This document shows positions 24,555-35,225 of a stretch of 42,650 bases of DNA, piece after piece. The position numbers and the translations under genes were made by a program. Within the stretch, counting starts at the first letter, position 1; each line of letters opens with the position of its first letter. Under the pieces are notes generated by a model, which made no database searches, was not told the DNA's origin, and saw only the letters and a program-made list of their open reading frames with translations. Source of the DNA: Bacillota bacterium (GTDB lineage Bacteria > Bacillota > Limnochordia > DTU087 > JAAYGB01); contig JAAYGB010000042.1 in NCBI GenBank assembly GCA_012727955.1, positions 1 through 42,650 on the forward strand. The letters are read 5' to 3'.

Positions 24555-25723
24555 GATTCACTTTCGGATTGTACGCTAATCGCCGGGCCAAAGCACTGCT
24601 ATTGCCTGCGCTGATCACTGCCACTGCCGTTGCTTTCATCGCAATGGGAAGTCTGCTGTTGACCGTCAACCCCGTCACCCAGGCCTGGCTGGAGACAAGG
24701 GCCGATTACTGGGTGGAAATATCGGGGCAAGTGACTCCCTCAGATATTCACGCCGCGCTGCCCGAGCTCACGGTGGATGTGATTCCTGCAGCGGTGGCTC
24801 ACCTATCCTACCCGCTGTTGGGAGGAGAAACGGCGCTCTTGCCGGTGTATGGACTATCACCGGAGGATACCGAGGCCCTGTTGGCCCATACAGGAAGCAC
24901 CACCGAAGGGGTCCTGCCCCAAGAAGATGGCTCTGAGCCCGGTGGGATGTACCTGCCGGAGTCCTTCCTGGCGGCAACTAACCTCAGGGTCGGTGATGAG
25001 TTCGAGAATGCCAATCCCTACCAAGAACCCTTTTCCTTTCTAGTAGAGGGAGTGGTTACCGGACCAATCCCCTTTGGATTGGCTACCTTAGAAACCGTCG
25101 CTAGTCTGCCGATCCAAGAACCGGTTCTCCTGGTACACTCCCCGGAAATGGAGGCTAGGCAATTGGCAGAAGAACTGCAGGCGGTCTTAGCGGGCCATGG
25201 ACTGATTCGAATCCTGTCACCGGAGTACTTTCAACACCTACAGCACGAACGGATGCGAACCTACCGTCTAGCCCTGCCCATGAGTCTAGTTACCTTACTA
25301 GCACTGATGACCATTGGTTTATCCTGGGCCAGCAGATCCCAGAGTGCCCTACTGGCAACGGAGCAGGCTTTGGCCAAAGTGTACTACCATTCCTTAGGTC
25401 CCTCGCTGTTTCGTCCCCTAGCAGTAGCTGCTCTCTGCGGCGGCTTAGGTTGGGTTTTCGGACTGGTCCTTGGACTGGCGGGCTCCGTAGGTATAGGCCG
25501 CCTGTGGTTATCCTCCCGGGGGCTGGCTTACACCCTCCCCTGGGGGACGATAGCGCCATCACTGTTTCTAGGACTAGCCCCAATATTTGCCGCTTTATAT
25601 CGTTGGAGTCAGGCCCTAACCCCAGATCTCTTTGATTTCCTCGGCCAAGAGCAGCAAATCAGCCGAGCCGCACCGGATTCTACCGACCTCAATCACGGCT
25701 CCAATATAGCGCCGGGAATCTAA
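24551..25723 (+). CDS. FtsX/MacB/LolE-type ABC permease
   Basis: 390 residues with the topology of this family: one membrane helix (about 15-38), an extracytoplasmic domain of about 200 residues (40-238), then three helices (about 240-260, 290-314, 332-350) and a polar cytoplasmic tail. The outer domain includes ALLPVYGLSPEDTEALL and LPESFLAATNLRVGDEF, which resemble the MacB periplasmic core. Such permeases do not move small solutes but transmit ATPase action to extracellular partners, such as wall hydrolases in FtsEX or lipoproteins in LolCDE. Its only partner here is the degenerate ATPase with a four-base overlap. A two-tier hairpin follows the stop. Confidence 0.85.
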   Translation: MRFTFGLYANRRAKALLLPALITATAVAFIAMGSLLLTVNPVTQAWLETRADYWVEISGQVTPSDIHAALPELTVDVIPAAVAHLSYPLLGGETALLPVYGLSPEDTEALLAHTGSTTEGVLPQEDGSEPGGMYLPESFLAATNLRVGDEFENANPYQEPFSFLVEGVVTGPIPFGLATLETVASLPIQEPVLLVHSPEMEARQLAEELQAVLAGHGLIRILSPEYFQHLQHERMRTYRLALPMSLVTLLALMTIGLSWASRSQSALLATEQALAKVYYHSLGPSLFRPLAVAALCGGLGWVFGLVLGLAGSVGIGRLWLSSRGLAYTLPWGTIAPSLFLGLAPIFAALYRWSQALTPDLFDFLGQEQQISRAAPDSTDLNHGSNIAPGI

Positions 25724-25747
25724 CCGACATTTCCCACGACAACACGC

Positions 25748-25796
25748 CTAGGCAGTCAAAGCTTCGCATCCCATCGATGCGAACCCGACTGCCTAG
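25748..25796. terminator. Two-tier palindrome between the permease and LysM genes
   Basis: Outer arms CTAGGCAGTC (25748-25757) and GACTGCCTAG (25787-25796) enclose inner arms TTCGCATC (25763-25770) and GATGCGAA (25776-25783). It lies between converging genes and probably acts as a terminator in both directions, though no T-run follows at once. Confidence 0.65.
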
Positions 25797-25827
25797 CCTG
25801 TGCGCCACTAACGAACACCTCTCCTTT

Positions 25828-26730
25828 TTACATATTGTTTGGAATAACTCCACTGGCCACTGGGATATTGCCTGGTTCGTCGCCAATAATGTCGGGCTCG
25901 GCAGTGATCTCCACGGCCACGAAGCTGGTGCTGGGATTTTCCGTTTCTATCCTCCCCACGTACAGTCCACCGGAGACAAGGCTCATAGCCCCAGAAATGT
26001 AATCGCCCGCTGCATCCTCCAGCCACAATACATACTGAGTCGCATCGCCATCGAGCTCTTCAGGAGCCGGAGCATTATCCATGATGCCAATCACCGTATC
26101 ATCGACGTCATTGAGCAGTACCCAGGCCTCGACGTCGGCCACTGCCTCCAGCTCAGAAACTGTCAGCACCAGACACCGGCGTTCGGGGCTTGGAGGAGGT
26201 CCTACCTCCGTGGGAATACAGATTACCTGACCCACCTGCAAACGCATTGGATCAATACCGGGGTTGTATTGGATAATCAAATCCACTGTGACGCCATACC
26301 GTTGGGCCAGGGAATAGAAAGTATCCCCGCTGCGAATGGTGTACAGTATACCCGGACACTCCTTGGGCGGCGGAGCCATCCCAGGAATGCAGATGACTTG
26401 ACCCACCTGTAACCGATTGGGGTCGACCCCAGGGTTGGCTGCCAGCAAATCATCGAGGGAAACATTAAAGCGTCGAGACAATTGGTAGAAGGTATCTCCT
26501 GCGCGAATGGTATACAACTGTCCCCCGGGGCAGTCGGGTTCGGGAGCGATTCCCGGAAGACAGATCTGACTGCCCACCACCAAATTAGCGGGATCAACGT
26601 TGGGATTGGCGTCTAACAAGTCTGCCAAAGGTATGCCAAATTCCCGGGCGATGGCCCACATGGAGTCTCCCGACCGAATTGTGTACAGCCGTCCTCCCGG
26701 GCAGGGCGGGACCTGTGACCACATCACCAT
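25828..26730 (-). CDS. Triple-LysM protein with RskA-like C-terminal domain
   Basis: 300 residues from ATG 26730 (AGGAA nine bases upstream). Three LysM repeats occupy about residues 14-58, 70-114 and 127-171; each starts like LYTIRSGDTFY and is bracketed by two cysteines (CPGG before, ICLPG or ICIPG after), suggesting one disulfide per repeat. The C-terminal part (about 180-300) has WVLLNDVDDT, QYVLWLEDAAGDY and a late FVAVEITAEPD, a pattern like the extracellular end of RskA-type anti-sigma factors, but with no membrane helix or zinc-binding part. No signal peptide is present, as in spore-coat LysM proteins such as SafA. Binding to peptidoglycan is likely; the rest is inference. Confidence 0.8.
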   Translation of the reverse strand: MVMWSQVPPCPGGRLYTIRSGDSMWAIAREFGIPLADLLDANPNVDPANLVVGSQICLPGIAPEPDCPGGQLYTIRAGDTFYQLSRRFNVSLDDLLAANPGVDPNRLQVGQVICIPGMAPPPKECPGILYTIRSGDTFYSLAQRYGVTVDLIIQYNPGIDPMRLQVGQVICIPTEVGPPPSPERRCLVLTVSELEAVADVEAWVLLNDVDDTVIGIMDNAPAPEELDGDATQYVLWLEDAAGDYISGAMSLVSGGLYVGRIETENPSTSFVAVEITAEPDIIGDEPGNIPVASGVIPNNM

Positions 26731-26817
26731 CGACAACACTTCCTTTCCGCCTGATATAGGATCGGGTACCTAAGAGTTTGTTCCCTACATGATATGTGTC
26801 GATGGTCCTTTGGTGAC

Positions 26818-26852
26818 AAAAAAGCGAGGCGAGCCTAATAGACCCACCTCGC
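26818..26852 (-). terminator. Intrinsic terminator after the DUF362 gene
   Basis: On the minus strand a stem of about 12 pairs, several of them G-U, has a five-base loop TATTA and a run of six Ts. It ends the DUF362 transcript just before the LysM gene. Confidence 0.85.
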
Positions 26853-26871
26853 AATAACCTATATCCCTTTG

Positions 26872-27951
26872 TTAGTCCTCATCAACAGGAATTAGCTCGT
26901 ACTCGCGACTTCCCAGACCTAACCCTTCAGCATGGGCGATTTGGAAATTGTAATCGTTCTCTGGCCACAGCTCCTGGAGCAAATCGCCACCATGGGCCTT
27001 GGTCAAAAGGTCTACAGTAGCTTGGTCAATGGCTACCGGATCGTAGGAGGCCAAGATCCCAATATCGCTCACTACCTTCTCTTGAGCGCGACTGTCACAG
27101 TCACAGTTCTTGGTAACGTGAATCAGGAAATTGGCAAAGAACATCTTGCCCTCCTTCTCCTTGAGGGCGCCGTAGGCAAACTCAGCCATTTTTTCCTGCA
27201 GCTTCTGGGTGCTACCCTCGCCTTTGTTTTCAATGGCGTCAAACTTACAGGTAGTGAGACACTCTGCACAACCATAACAGACCTCAAGATCAATTTGGGC
27301 CTTGCCCTCTACCATGGAAATAGCTTCCACGGGACACCACTTAATGCAGAGACCACAGGCAGTACAGACCTCTCGATCCACTTCCGGTTGGATGTCGGAG
27401 TGTTGCATTTGTTTGCCGCTTCTGCTGGCGGCACCCATGGCCACATTCTTGATGGCGGCTCCCATGCCCGCAGCCACGTGACCAGTGGGATGGGACAGAA
27501 CAAATACTACATCGGCATGGAGAAAGTCGTTGGCAATATTAACACTGGTAAAGTACTTGCCTTCAATCTCTACTTGCGTATAGTTCTTCGATAGAAGTCC
27601 ATCGGCAATAATAACGGGAACGCCCACCTTGTCCGGGGTAAAACCATTGTCGTAGGCCTGCATCAAATGATCTACCGAGTTAAATCTGCGTCCCTTGTAC
27701 AAAGTGTTGGTATCGGTCAAATACACCTTCCCCTGGGCTGCCTTCAGATCATCCAGCAGGGGTCGAATGTACTCGGGCTTGATGAAACCGACGCCCCTTT
27801 GTTCACCAAAGTGCATCTTGACCCCAACATATTCACCGGGATTGACAATATCATAGGCTCCTGCTGCCTTCACTACCCGCCGAGCTTTGGCAGCAATGGA
27901 CTCCCGACTTTCACCGTCCTTGACGGGAATGAACCAAACCTTACTGGCCAC
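26872..27951 (-). CDS. DUF362 protein with two [4Fe-4S] clusters
   Basis: Starts best at GTG 27951, nine bases after GGAAGG, giving MASKVWFIPVKDGES, a typical DUF362 opening; ATG 27960 sits directly on the ribosome site. The DUF362 core covers about residues 1-180 and 280-350 (GVKMHFGEQRGVGFIKPEY, VFVLSHPTGHVAAGMGAAIKN). Between them lie two ferredoxin motifs, CTACGLCIKWCP and CYGCAECLTTC. A further Cys pair is in KNCDCDSRAQE. These proteins occur widely in anaerobes as electron-transfer proteins of unknown partner. It is a single-gene unit. Confidence 0.9.
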   Translation of the reverse strand: MASKVWFIPVKDGESRESIAAKARRVVKAAGAYDIVNPGEYVGVKMHFGEQRGVGFIKPEYIRPLLDDLKAAQGKVYLTDTNTLYKGRRFNSVDHLMQAYDNGFTPDKVGVPVIIADGLLSKNYTQVEIEGKYFTSVNIANDFLHADVVFVLSHPTGHVAAGMGAAIKNVAMGAASRSGKQMQHSDIQPEVDREVCTACGLCIKWCPVEAISMVEGKAQIDLEVCYGCAECLTTCKFDAIENKGEGSTQKLQEKMAEFAYGALKEKEGKMFFANFLIHVTKNCDCDSRAQEKVVSDIGILASYDPVAIDQATVDLLTKAHGGDLLQELWPENDYNFQIAHAEGLGLGSREYELIPVDED

Positions 27952-28063
27952 AAACAACATCCTTCCATTATGAAGATTAGGTCTGCAACATCATTCGCTG
28001 TTATACCAACTAAACCCTTCTTAAGGAGTATCCAGGAAAACGGGGGGATATGGTCGGGACATC

Positions 28064-28094
28064 AATCACCCCGTCGATACTCGACGGGGTGATT
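28064..28094. terminator. Perfect hairpin after the GerMN gene
   Basis: A perfect 14-bp stem (28064-28077 with 28081-28094) with a three-base loop, 28 bases past the GerMN stop on the minus strand. No T-run follows. Confidence 0.6.
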
Positions 28095-28122
28095 CTTCCC
28101 TATTCATCTTTGCCACTGGTCT

Positions 28123-28659
28123 CTATGGCTGAATCTTGCTTTCGTCCCTTTCAAAGGGAACATCGGTGGTCCAATGTCCTGCGAGGGATTCCACTGGCTT
28201 GCCTTCAATCAAGAGAAAGAATCCCCGCACTCCCTCCAGCTCCGACAATGAGTTAGCCAGCGAGAACAGCGTCATCGTTTCACCGGTGGAACCGCCCCAG
28301 TGATTGGTCTGCATCTCGGCAGAAAAATCCGTGTAGGCAATCCCGTCTCGAACCTCAACGCTAAGGAGTTTGGTTCCCTCGGGGATGGTTCGTCCCAATC
28401 CCGGCTCCGTGGGACCCTTAATCAATTCGTTAACTACTAACTCCGGCAAGGATTGATCTTTCCTAATCACTGTACGTTTTTCCGGGGCCAATCCAGTGGC
28501 ATCGGAATTGGTAAAGTACAGGGTTAACTCAACCTCTTGCTCCACCGGCTCATCGACGGAGCGGCGAAGCCAGTTGGGACCTGCCTCCCAGAGAATGAGA
28601 GCCAAGAGCACTAGGGCCAAGGCTCCCATTACTATCCATCTTGTCCTTTTTTCGCCCAT
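28123..28659 (-). CDS. Membrane-anchored GerMN-domain protein
   Basis: 178 residues from ATG 28659, five bases after GGAGGGG; the open frame upstream has no such site. A basic start (GEKRTRWIV) and one membrane helix (about 10-26) are followed by a GerMN domain: VELTLYFTNSDATGLAPEKRTV, LPELVVNELIKGPTEPGLGRTIP, GIAYTDFSAEM and the last strand VRGFFLLIEGKPVESLAGH. GerMN domains occur in GerM, needed for SpoIIIAH-SpoIIQ complex assembly in sporulating Bacillus, and in other exported wall-associated proteins. It is alone between a GH172 gene and a DUF362 gene. A sporulation role is possible, not shown. Confidence 0.88.
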   Translation of the reverse strand: MGEKRTRWIVMGALALVLLALILWEAGPNWLRRSVDEPVEQEVELTLYFTNSDATGLAPEKRTVIRKDQSLPELVVNELIKGPTEPGLGRTIPEGTKLLSVEVRDGIAYTDFSAEMQTNHWGGSTGETMTLFSLANSLSELEGVRGFFLLIEGKPVESLAGHWTTDVPFERDESKIQP

Positions 28660-28775
28660 ATCTACCCCTCCGTATTGCTGCCCAGGGTGCAACTTGACTA
28701 GCAACTTATTGTCAGTATACAACATCCTGTCACCGACTCAGGCAGCAATTCCTATCAGTTTAGCCTGGGACGGGG

Positions 28776-30990
<2,215 letters not shown>

Positions 30991-31064
30991 CTAAATAACC
31001 TCCCACAAGAAACCCAACAACGGCTATCCCTAGTATAGTCCCTGGGCGACCATTTTTGTACCGA

Positions 31065-31766
31065 CTACTGGTTCAACATGGTTTCCAGTTCAGCAATCAA
31101 GGGTTGTGCAGTGGGAGTGGTCTTGTTGCTCAGTATCTCTTTGGCAGTCAAAGCTTCTCCCCAAAATTCGTCATTGAGCTCTTCATCGACGGTTATAGCA
31201 GAACCATCGAGGGAAATCCCAGCAAAGATGCCCTTGCTCAGGGAGTAGCTGTAAATCGAGGCCTTCAGGTCCAGGTCTGTCCCCAGGCTCGCCCGGCGTC
31301 CCAAGGGCCCGGCAGCCACCGACAAGTCTCCGCCCAAGGTAACCTTATCGCCCCGAAGAAAGCTGTCCATTCCCTGCTCGTTGGTGATCACTAGAACCAA
31401 AGCCGTGGACTGCAATCCAAATTGCATTCCATAGGATACACCCTTAAGCGTGACAAAACTGGGGCCATACCAGGTCTTTGTCCCAGCATCGTAGCGCATC
31501 ACTAGGCCCTCTCCGTATTGGCCCCCGAGCATCAACCCAGCCTTGACCACCGAGGGGAAAATGGCCACCCCTTCAGCCCTTTGCAAAAGCTCAAGGAGCA
31601 TCTGCACATCGCTTTGCATCTGCATCTCTTTGAGGACTTTGGCCCCATCAGCGATGCGCTCCTGGCCAGAACTGGCCTGAGCCCGACCCAGGCCGCCCAT
31701 GAAGTTGATTGTTACCAACAGAATTAATAGAAGGGCTATGGGCCCCATCCTTCTTGCCTGAAGCAT
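31065..31766 (-). CDS. Secreted SYLF (Ysc84-like) lipid-binding-domain protein
   Basis: 233 residues. Signal peptide: basic MLQARR, hydrophobic PIALLLILLVTINFMGG and cleavage near AQA-SS. The SYLF domain covers most of the rest: AEGVAIFPSVVKAGLMLGGQYGEGLVM, GPSFVTLKGVSYGMQFG, VLVITNEQGMDSFL and LGGDLSVAAGPLGR. SYLF domains bind phosphoinositides in eukaryotes; bacterial members are exported and poorly known. ATG 31766 has GGAGGTG five bases upstream. It forms a single-gene unit with no partner visible. Confidence 0.9.
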   Translation of the reverse strand: MLQARRMGPIALLLILLVTINFMGGLGRAQASSGQERIADGAKVLKEMQMQSDVQMLLELLQRAEGVAIFPSVVKAGLMLGGQYGEGLVMRYDAGTKTWYGPSFVTLKGVSYGMQFGLQSTALVLVITNEQGMDSFLRGDKVTLGGDLSVAAGPLGRRASLGTDLDLKASIYSYSLSKGIFAGISLDGSAITVDEELNDEFWGEALTAKEILSNKTTPTAQPLIAELETMLNQ

Positions 31767-31862
31767 CTAGGCACCTCCAACTTTCACCCCAGTAATAGTT
31801 CAACACCCACGACACCCCTCCTGCAAAGAGAGGACCCAGGGCTTCGCTGCTACTGGGTCTTG

Positions 31863-31892
31863 TTGTCCTTAGTGTTACCAATATGTTATAGT
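31863..31892 (+). promoter_or_regulatory. Possible promoter of the AAA ATPase gene
   Basis: TTGTCC (31863-31868), an 18-base spacer and TATAGT (31887-31892). A 7-bp stem (31833-31839 with 31853-31859) lies just upstream. Confidence 0.4.
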
Positions 31893-31936
31893 TTGGATAT
31901 TAGAATACAAATTTGCCAACTATGAGGTGAATCCCG

Positions 31937-32753
31937 GTGAACTTCCTTCGCGCCGTCAAGAAGAAGCCCATTCCCCAACAGTTACAGGATCAGTTCCCCT
32001 TCAACCTGCCGGTAGTGCAGCTCCTTGACTCCCTGGAAACTGACTGCCCCGTAACCATCTTCGTCGGTGACAACGGCTCCGGTAAGTCAACGCTTTTGGA
32101 AGCCATGGCCATAGCCGCCAACTTAGTTACTATCGGCAGCGAAGATCTCAACACCGATCCGACGCTGGCCAACCACCGCCAATTTGCTCAGTATCTGCAG
32201 ATGGTGTGGAACCGGCGACCGCAACGGGGCTTCTTCCTCCGAGCCGAGGATTTTTTTCGGTTTTACCAGGCGATTGGCCCAGGAGCGAGCAGCGATGCTC
32301 GAGGAACTAGAGGCCGTTGATGCTCGATACCAAGGCCGTTCCCAGCTGGCCTTGACCCTGGCCCGAGCCCCCTATCGCAAGTCCTTGTATGCTTGGGAAG
32401 AACGTTACGGCACCGATCTTGACGCCAATTCCCATGGCGAAACCTTTCTTAAGGTATTTCAAGCCCGATTTGTTCCAGGGGGATTGTATCTCCTCGATGA
32501 ACCAGAAACGCCCCTTTCCTTCAATGGGGAATTAGCCTTCATGGGTCTACTATCGGAAATGGTGCAGCAGGACAGCCAGTTTATCATTGCCACCCATTCT
32601 CCCCTGCTGATGGCCTATCCCAATGCCAAAATCTACAGCTTTGACTCCCTTCCACCCCAGGTCACTGCCTTCGACGACGTGGACTCCGTTCGACTCACCC
32701 GAGACTTTCTCAATAATCCAGACCGGTTTTTCCGCTACCTGCTCGAGAGGTAG
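31937..32753 (+). pseudogene. AAA/ABC-type ATPase with one-base frameshift
   Basis: Two overlapping frames together encode one protein. The first, from GTG 31937 (GAGGTG seven bases upstream), has Walker A GDNGSGKS (44-51) and runs to GFFLRAEDFF. The second carries the rest: RRLAQERAAMLEE, LDEPETPLS (Walker B) and FIIATHSPLLMA (H-loop). The break is at a run of seven Ts (32251-32257). With six Ts the reading is AEDFFGFTRRLAQER, and a continuous protein of 271 residues results, as expected for predicted ATPases of this SMC-like class. It may be a sequencing or assembly error, a recent mutation, or transcriptional slippage. The substrate is unknown. Confidence 0.82.
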
Positions 32754-32850
32754 TTCACCTGCGGGACCGAAAGTGCGGTGACCAAATAGGAGCAAAGTCC
32801 ATATAATGCAGTGAAGTTAACTACCTTGTCACCCTTTGGGAGGTGTAGCT

Positions 32851-34350
32851 TTGCTGCAGATCTATGAAATCAGGCCTGGAGACAGCCTATGGGCCATCGC
32901 CCAAAGATTTGGCGTCCCGCTGCAGAGAATAATCGATTTGAACGACCCACCATATCTCGATCGCTTGACTCCGGGGCAGACTCTCCTGATCCCGACGGAG
33001 GATGAGCCGCAGCCACCAACCTTTGAGTACACCGTACAGCCGGGAGATACTCTGTGGGCCATCAGCCGCCGCTTTGGCGTCACTATTGAGGATATCCTCA
33101 GCCTTAACGACATACCGGACCCCAGTCGCATCTTCCCCGGCCAAGTGCTGATCATTCCCGGAGCGGCACCACCCCCGGAGCCAACCACCTACGTGGTTCA
33201 GCCGGGGGACACTCTTTGGTCTATCAGCCAAAGGTTTGGAGTTTCCCTCTCCGATCTTATCGAACTCAACGACCTAGCCGATCCCAGTTTGATTTACCCG
33301 GGACAGACCCTGCTGATTCCCCCAAGGGACACTCCCGCTCCCACGCCGCCACCGGTCCCCGGAGGCGACGGCTATCCGGCAATTGTCAACGGATATATCA
33401 CCGCCCAGGGCGCGCCGGACCGAGAACGGGTTAATCAAATCGGCTATGCCCTCAGCTATTTGTCGATCTTCAGCTATACATTCCAACCCGATGGAACCTT
33501 AAACACCATCAATGACCGACCGGCCATTGAAGCTGCTTTGGCTCAAGGGATCGGACCCTTGCTGACTTTAACCAATATCGTCGGGGCAGGCTTCAATTCC
33601 CAGCGGGCCCATGAGATTCTCAACAACCCAGAGGCTCAGCAGAATCTCATCGAGCAACTGGTAACGGAGATGCTGACCCGGGGCTATGTCGGAATCAACA
33701 TTGACTTTGAGTACGTATTTCCCGAAGATCGGGAACCCTTCAATCAGTTCATGCGTAACCTGAGGGCGGCTCTAGAGCCCGAAGGACTCCTGCTGACCAG
33801 CGCTCTCGCTCCCAAGGTCAGCGCCGACCAAGTAGGTCTTCTCTACGAAGCCCACGATTACCCTGCCCACGGGGAAATCGCTGACTATGTGGTCTTAATG
33901 ACCTATGAATGGGGTTGGCAAGGAGGACCACCCATGGCCATTGCCCCCCTGAACCAAGTAAGAAGGGTATTGGATTACGCGGTTACCGAAATTCCCCCGG
34001 AGAAAATCTGGATGGGAGTTCCTGTCTATGCCCGAGATTGGGCCATTCCCTGGGTGCAGGGAACCCGAGCTCGCACCTTCTCCGTCCAGGAAGCAGTCCG
34101 GCAAACCATCGATCAAGGAGTGCCTATCCAGTACGACGAAGTGGCCCAATCCCCCTTTTACCGTTATACCATCGACGGGCAAGAGCGAGAGGTTTGGCTA
34201 GAGGATGCCCGCAGTATCGAGGCCAAACTGGAGACCGCAGAAGAGTATCAACTAGCCGGCATCAGCCTGTGGAATGTCTACGGCATGTTCCCGCAGTTAT
34301 GGCCCCTGCTGGCGGATCGCCTCCAGATCCAAAAGCCCGCGTTGCCATAG
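32851..34350 (+). CDS. Triple-LysM GH18 spore-wall N-acetylglucosaminidase-like protein
   Basis: 499 residues from TTG 32851, five bases after GGGAGGTG. Three LysM repeats (about residues 3-48, 59-103, 113-157) each carry the pattern YxVQPGDTLWxIS and end in LLIP or LIIP. A proline-rich linker leads to a GH18 domain (about 175-490). The catalytic motif reads VGINIDFEYV, with acid Glu287 kept and the first Asp replaced, as in the YaaH/SleL group that cleaves cortex peptidoglycan during germination. YEWGWQGGPP and LAGISLWNVYG fit the same group. There is no signal peptide, as in YaaH. A hairpin with a T-rich tail follows. Confidence 0.92.
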   Translation: MLQIYEIRPGDSLWAIAQRFGVPLQRIIDLNDPPYLDRLTPGQTLLIPTEDEPQPPTFEYTVQPGDTLWAISRRFGVTIEDILSLNDIPDPSRIFPGQVLIIPGAAPPPEPTTYVVQPGDTLWSISQRFGVSLSDLIELNDLADPSLIYPGQTLLIPPRDTPAPTPPPVPGGDGYPAIVNGYITAQGAPDRERVNQIGYALSYLSIFSYTFQPDGTLNTINDRPAIEAALAQGIGPLLTLTNIVGAGFNSQRAHEILNNPEAQQNLIEQLVTEMLTRGYVGINIDFEYVFPEDREPFNQFMRNLRAALEPEGLLLTSALAPKVSADQVGLLYEAHDYPAHGEIADYVVLMTYEWGWQGGPPMAIAPLNQVRRVLDYAVTEIPPEKIWMGVPVYARDWAIPWVQGTRARTFSVQEAVRQTIDQGVPIQYDEVAQSPFYRYTIDGQEREVWLEDARSIEAKLETAEEYQLAGISLWNVYGMFPQLWPLLADRLQIQKPALP

Positions 34351-34372
34351 AGGGGCACAAAGAACCATTAGA

Positions 34373-34403
34373 TAAGGCAGAGGGCCTATAGCCTTCTGCC
34401 TTA
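34373..34403 (+). terminator. Intrinsic terminator after the LysM-GH18 gene
   Basis: A 13-bp stem with one G-U pair and a five-base loop, followed by GTTTTCTT on the plus strand. It also lies just past the convergent isomerase stop. Confidence 0.8.
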
Positions 34404-34409
34404 GTTTTC

Positions 34410-35225
34410 TTACACCTCTTCCCAATAATCCCGCATTGTCTTGAGATAATGGGGGTAGATCAGTTCCGGTTCCTCCAGCTCTGGGTGCCACTGTTTTTCC
34501 CACTCAAGAGACAACCAGCCGGCGTATCCGTTATCCTTCAACAGCTTGAGAACAGCCTTAACCGGTACGTCGCCTTCGCCGATGCGACAGTACTGGAAGT
34601 CCTCCTTAGTCCCCCGGGAATCCTTCCAATGGGTGTGGGCGACGTAGGAACCTAACCGCTCCCAGGTTTCTTCCGGCTGCTCACCAAAGAAGCGATAGGG
34701 ATGGTGGATGTCCCATAAAACCTTGACTTCATCCCGCTGGACCAGAGTCATTACTTCGAGGATATCCTCGCTGCGGGAAAAGTCGCCGTGGGTTTCCTGC
34801 AGCACGGTAACCCCTGTTCCCCGGGCGTAGTCAGCCAGTTTGACCAAGGCTCCGGCCACCTGCTCTACGATCTTGGGCCGCAGGTCCGGCGATGGAATTC
34901 TGTCCCCGAAGACTCTAATATAGGGGCAACCTAGCTCAGCAGCTAAATCGATGTGGGCTTTGCCTAGATCGATATTGGCCGCCACCCCGTCGGTGTCATC
35001 AAAGCGACAGGAAGTTCCCAAACAGCAGACGGTTAGACCCAAATCCCCCAGCTGAGCCTTGGTCTGGGACAGATTCGACGGCAGAAAGGGACGAGCCTTG
35101 GGCAGGTTCATCTCACCTTCGACGCCCCGAATCTCAATGCCGTCGTAACCCATCCCCTGGGCCTGCTCAAGGGTGTGTTCCCAAGTCCAATTGGGATTAC
35201 CCAAAGTTGTAAAGGATATTTTCAT
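34410..35225 (-). CDS. Sugar phosphate isomerase/epimerase-like TIM-barrel protein
   Basis: 271 residues of the xylose-isomerase-like/AP-endonuclease-2 fold. MKISFTTLGNPNWTWEHTL opens the barrel, and the metal-binding strands are VLQETHGDF, VLWDIHHPYRFFGE, YVAHTHWKDS and SLEWEKQWHPE, which supply Glu, Asp-His, His and Glu ligands. Members epimerise or isomerise free sugars or inositol derivatives, but specificity cannot be read from sequence here. ATG 35225 is ten bases after GGGGAGAG. It is a single-gene unit ending at a hairpin shared with the LysM-GH18 gene. Confidence 0.85.
   Translation of the reverse strand: MKISFTTLGNPNWTWEHTLEQAQGMGYDGIEIRGVEGEMNLPKARPFLPSNLSQTKAQLGDLGLTVCCLGTSCRFDDTDGVAANIDLGKAHIDLAAELGCPYIRVFGDRIPSPDLRPKIVEQVAGALVKLADYARGTGVTVLQETHGDFSRSEDILEVMTLVQRDEVKVLWDIHHPYRFFGEQPEETWERLGSYVAHTHWKDSRGTKEDFQYCRIGEGDVPVKAVLKLLKDNGYAGWLSLEWEKQWHPELEEPELIYPHYLKTMRDYWEEV

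Noticed and set aside
25777-26412. 211-codon open frame opposite the LysM protein gene
   Set aside because: It begins inside the palindrome and has no domain, and the LysM frame on the other strand is unambiguous.
26932-27594. 220-codon open frame opposite the DUF362 gene
   Set aside because: No family motif; it mirrors a well-supported coding sequence on the other strand.
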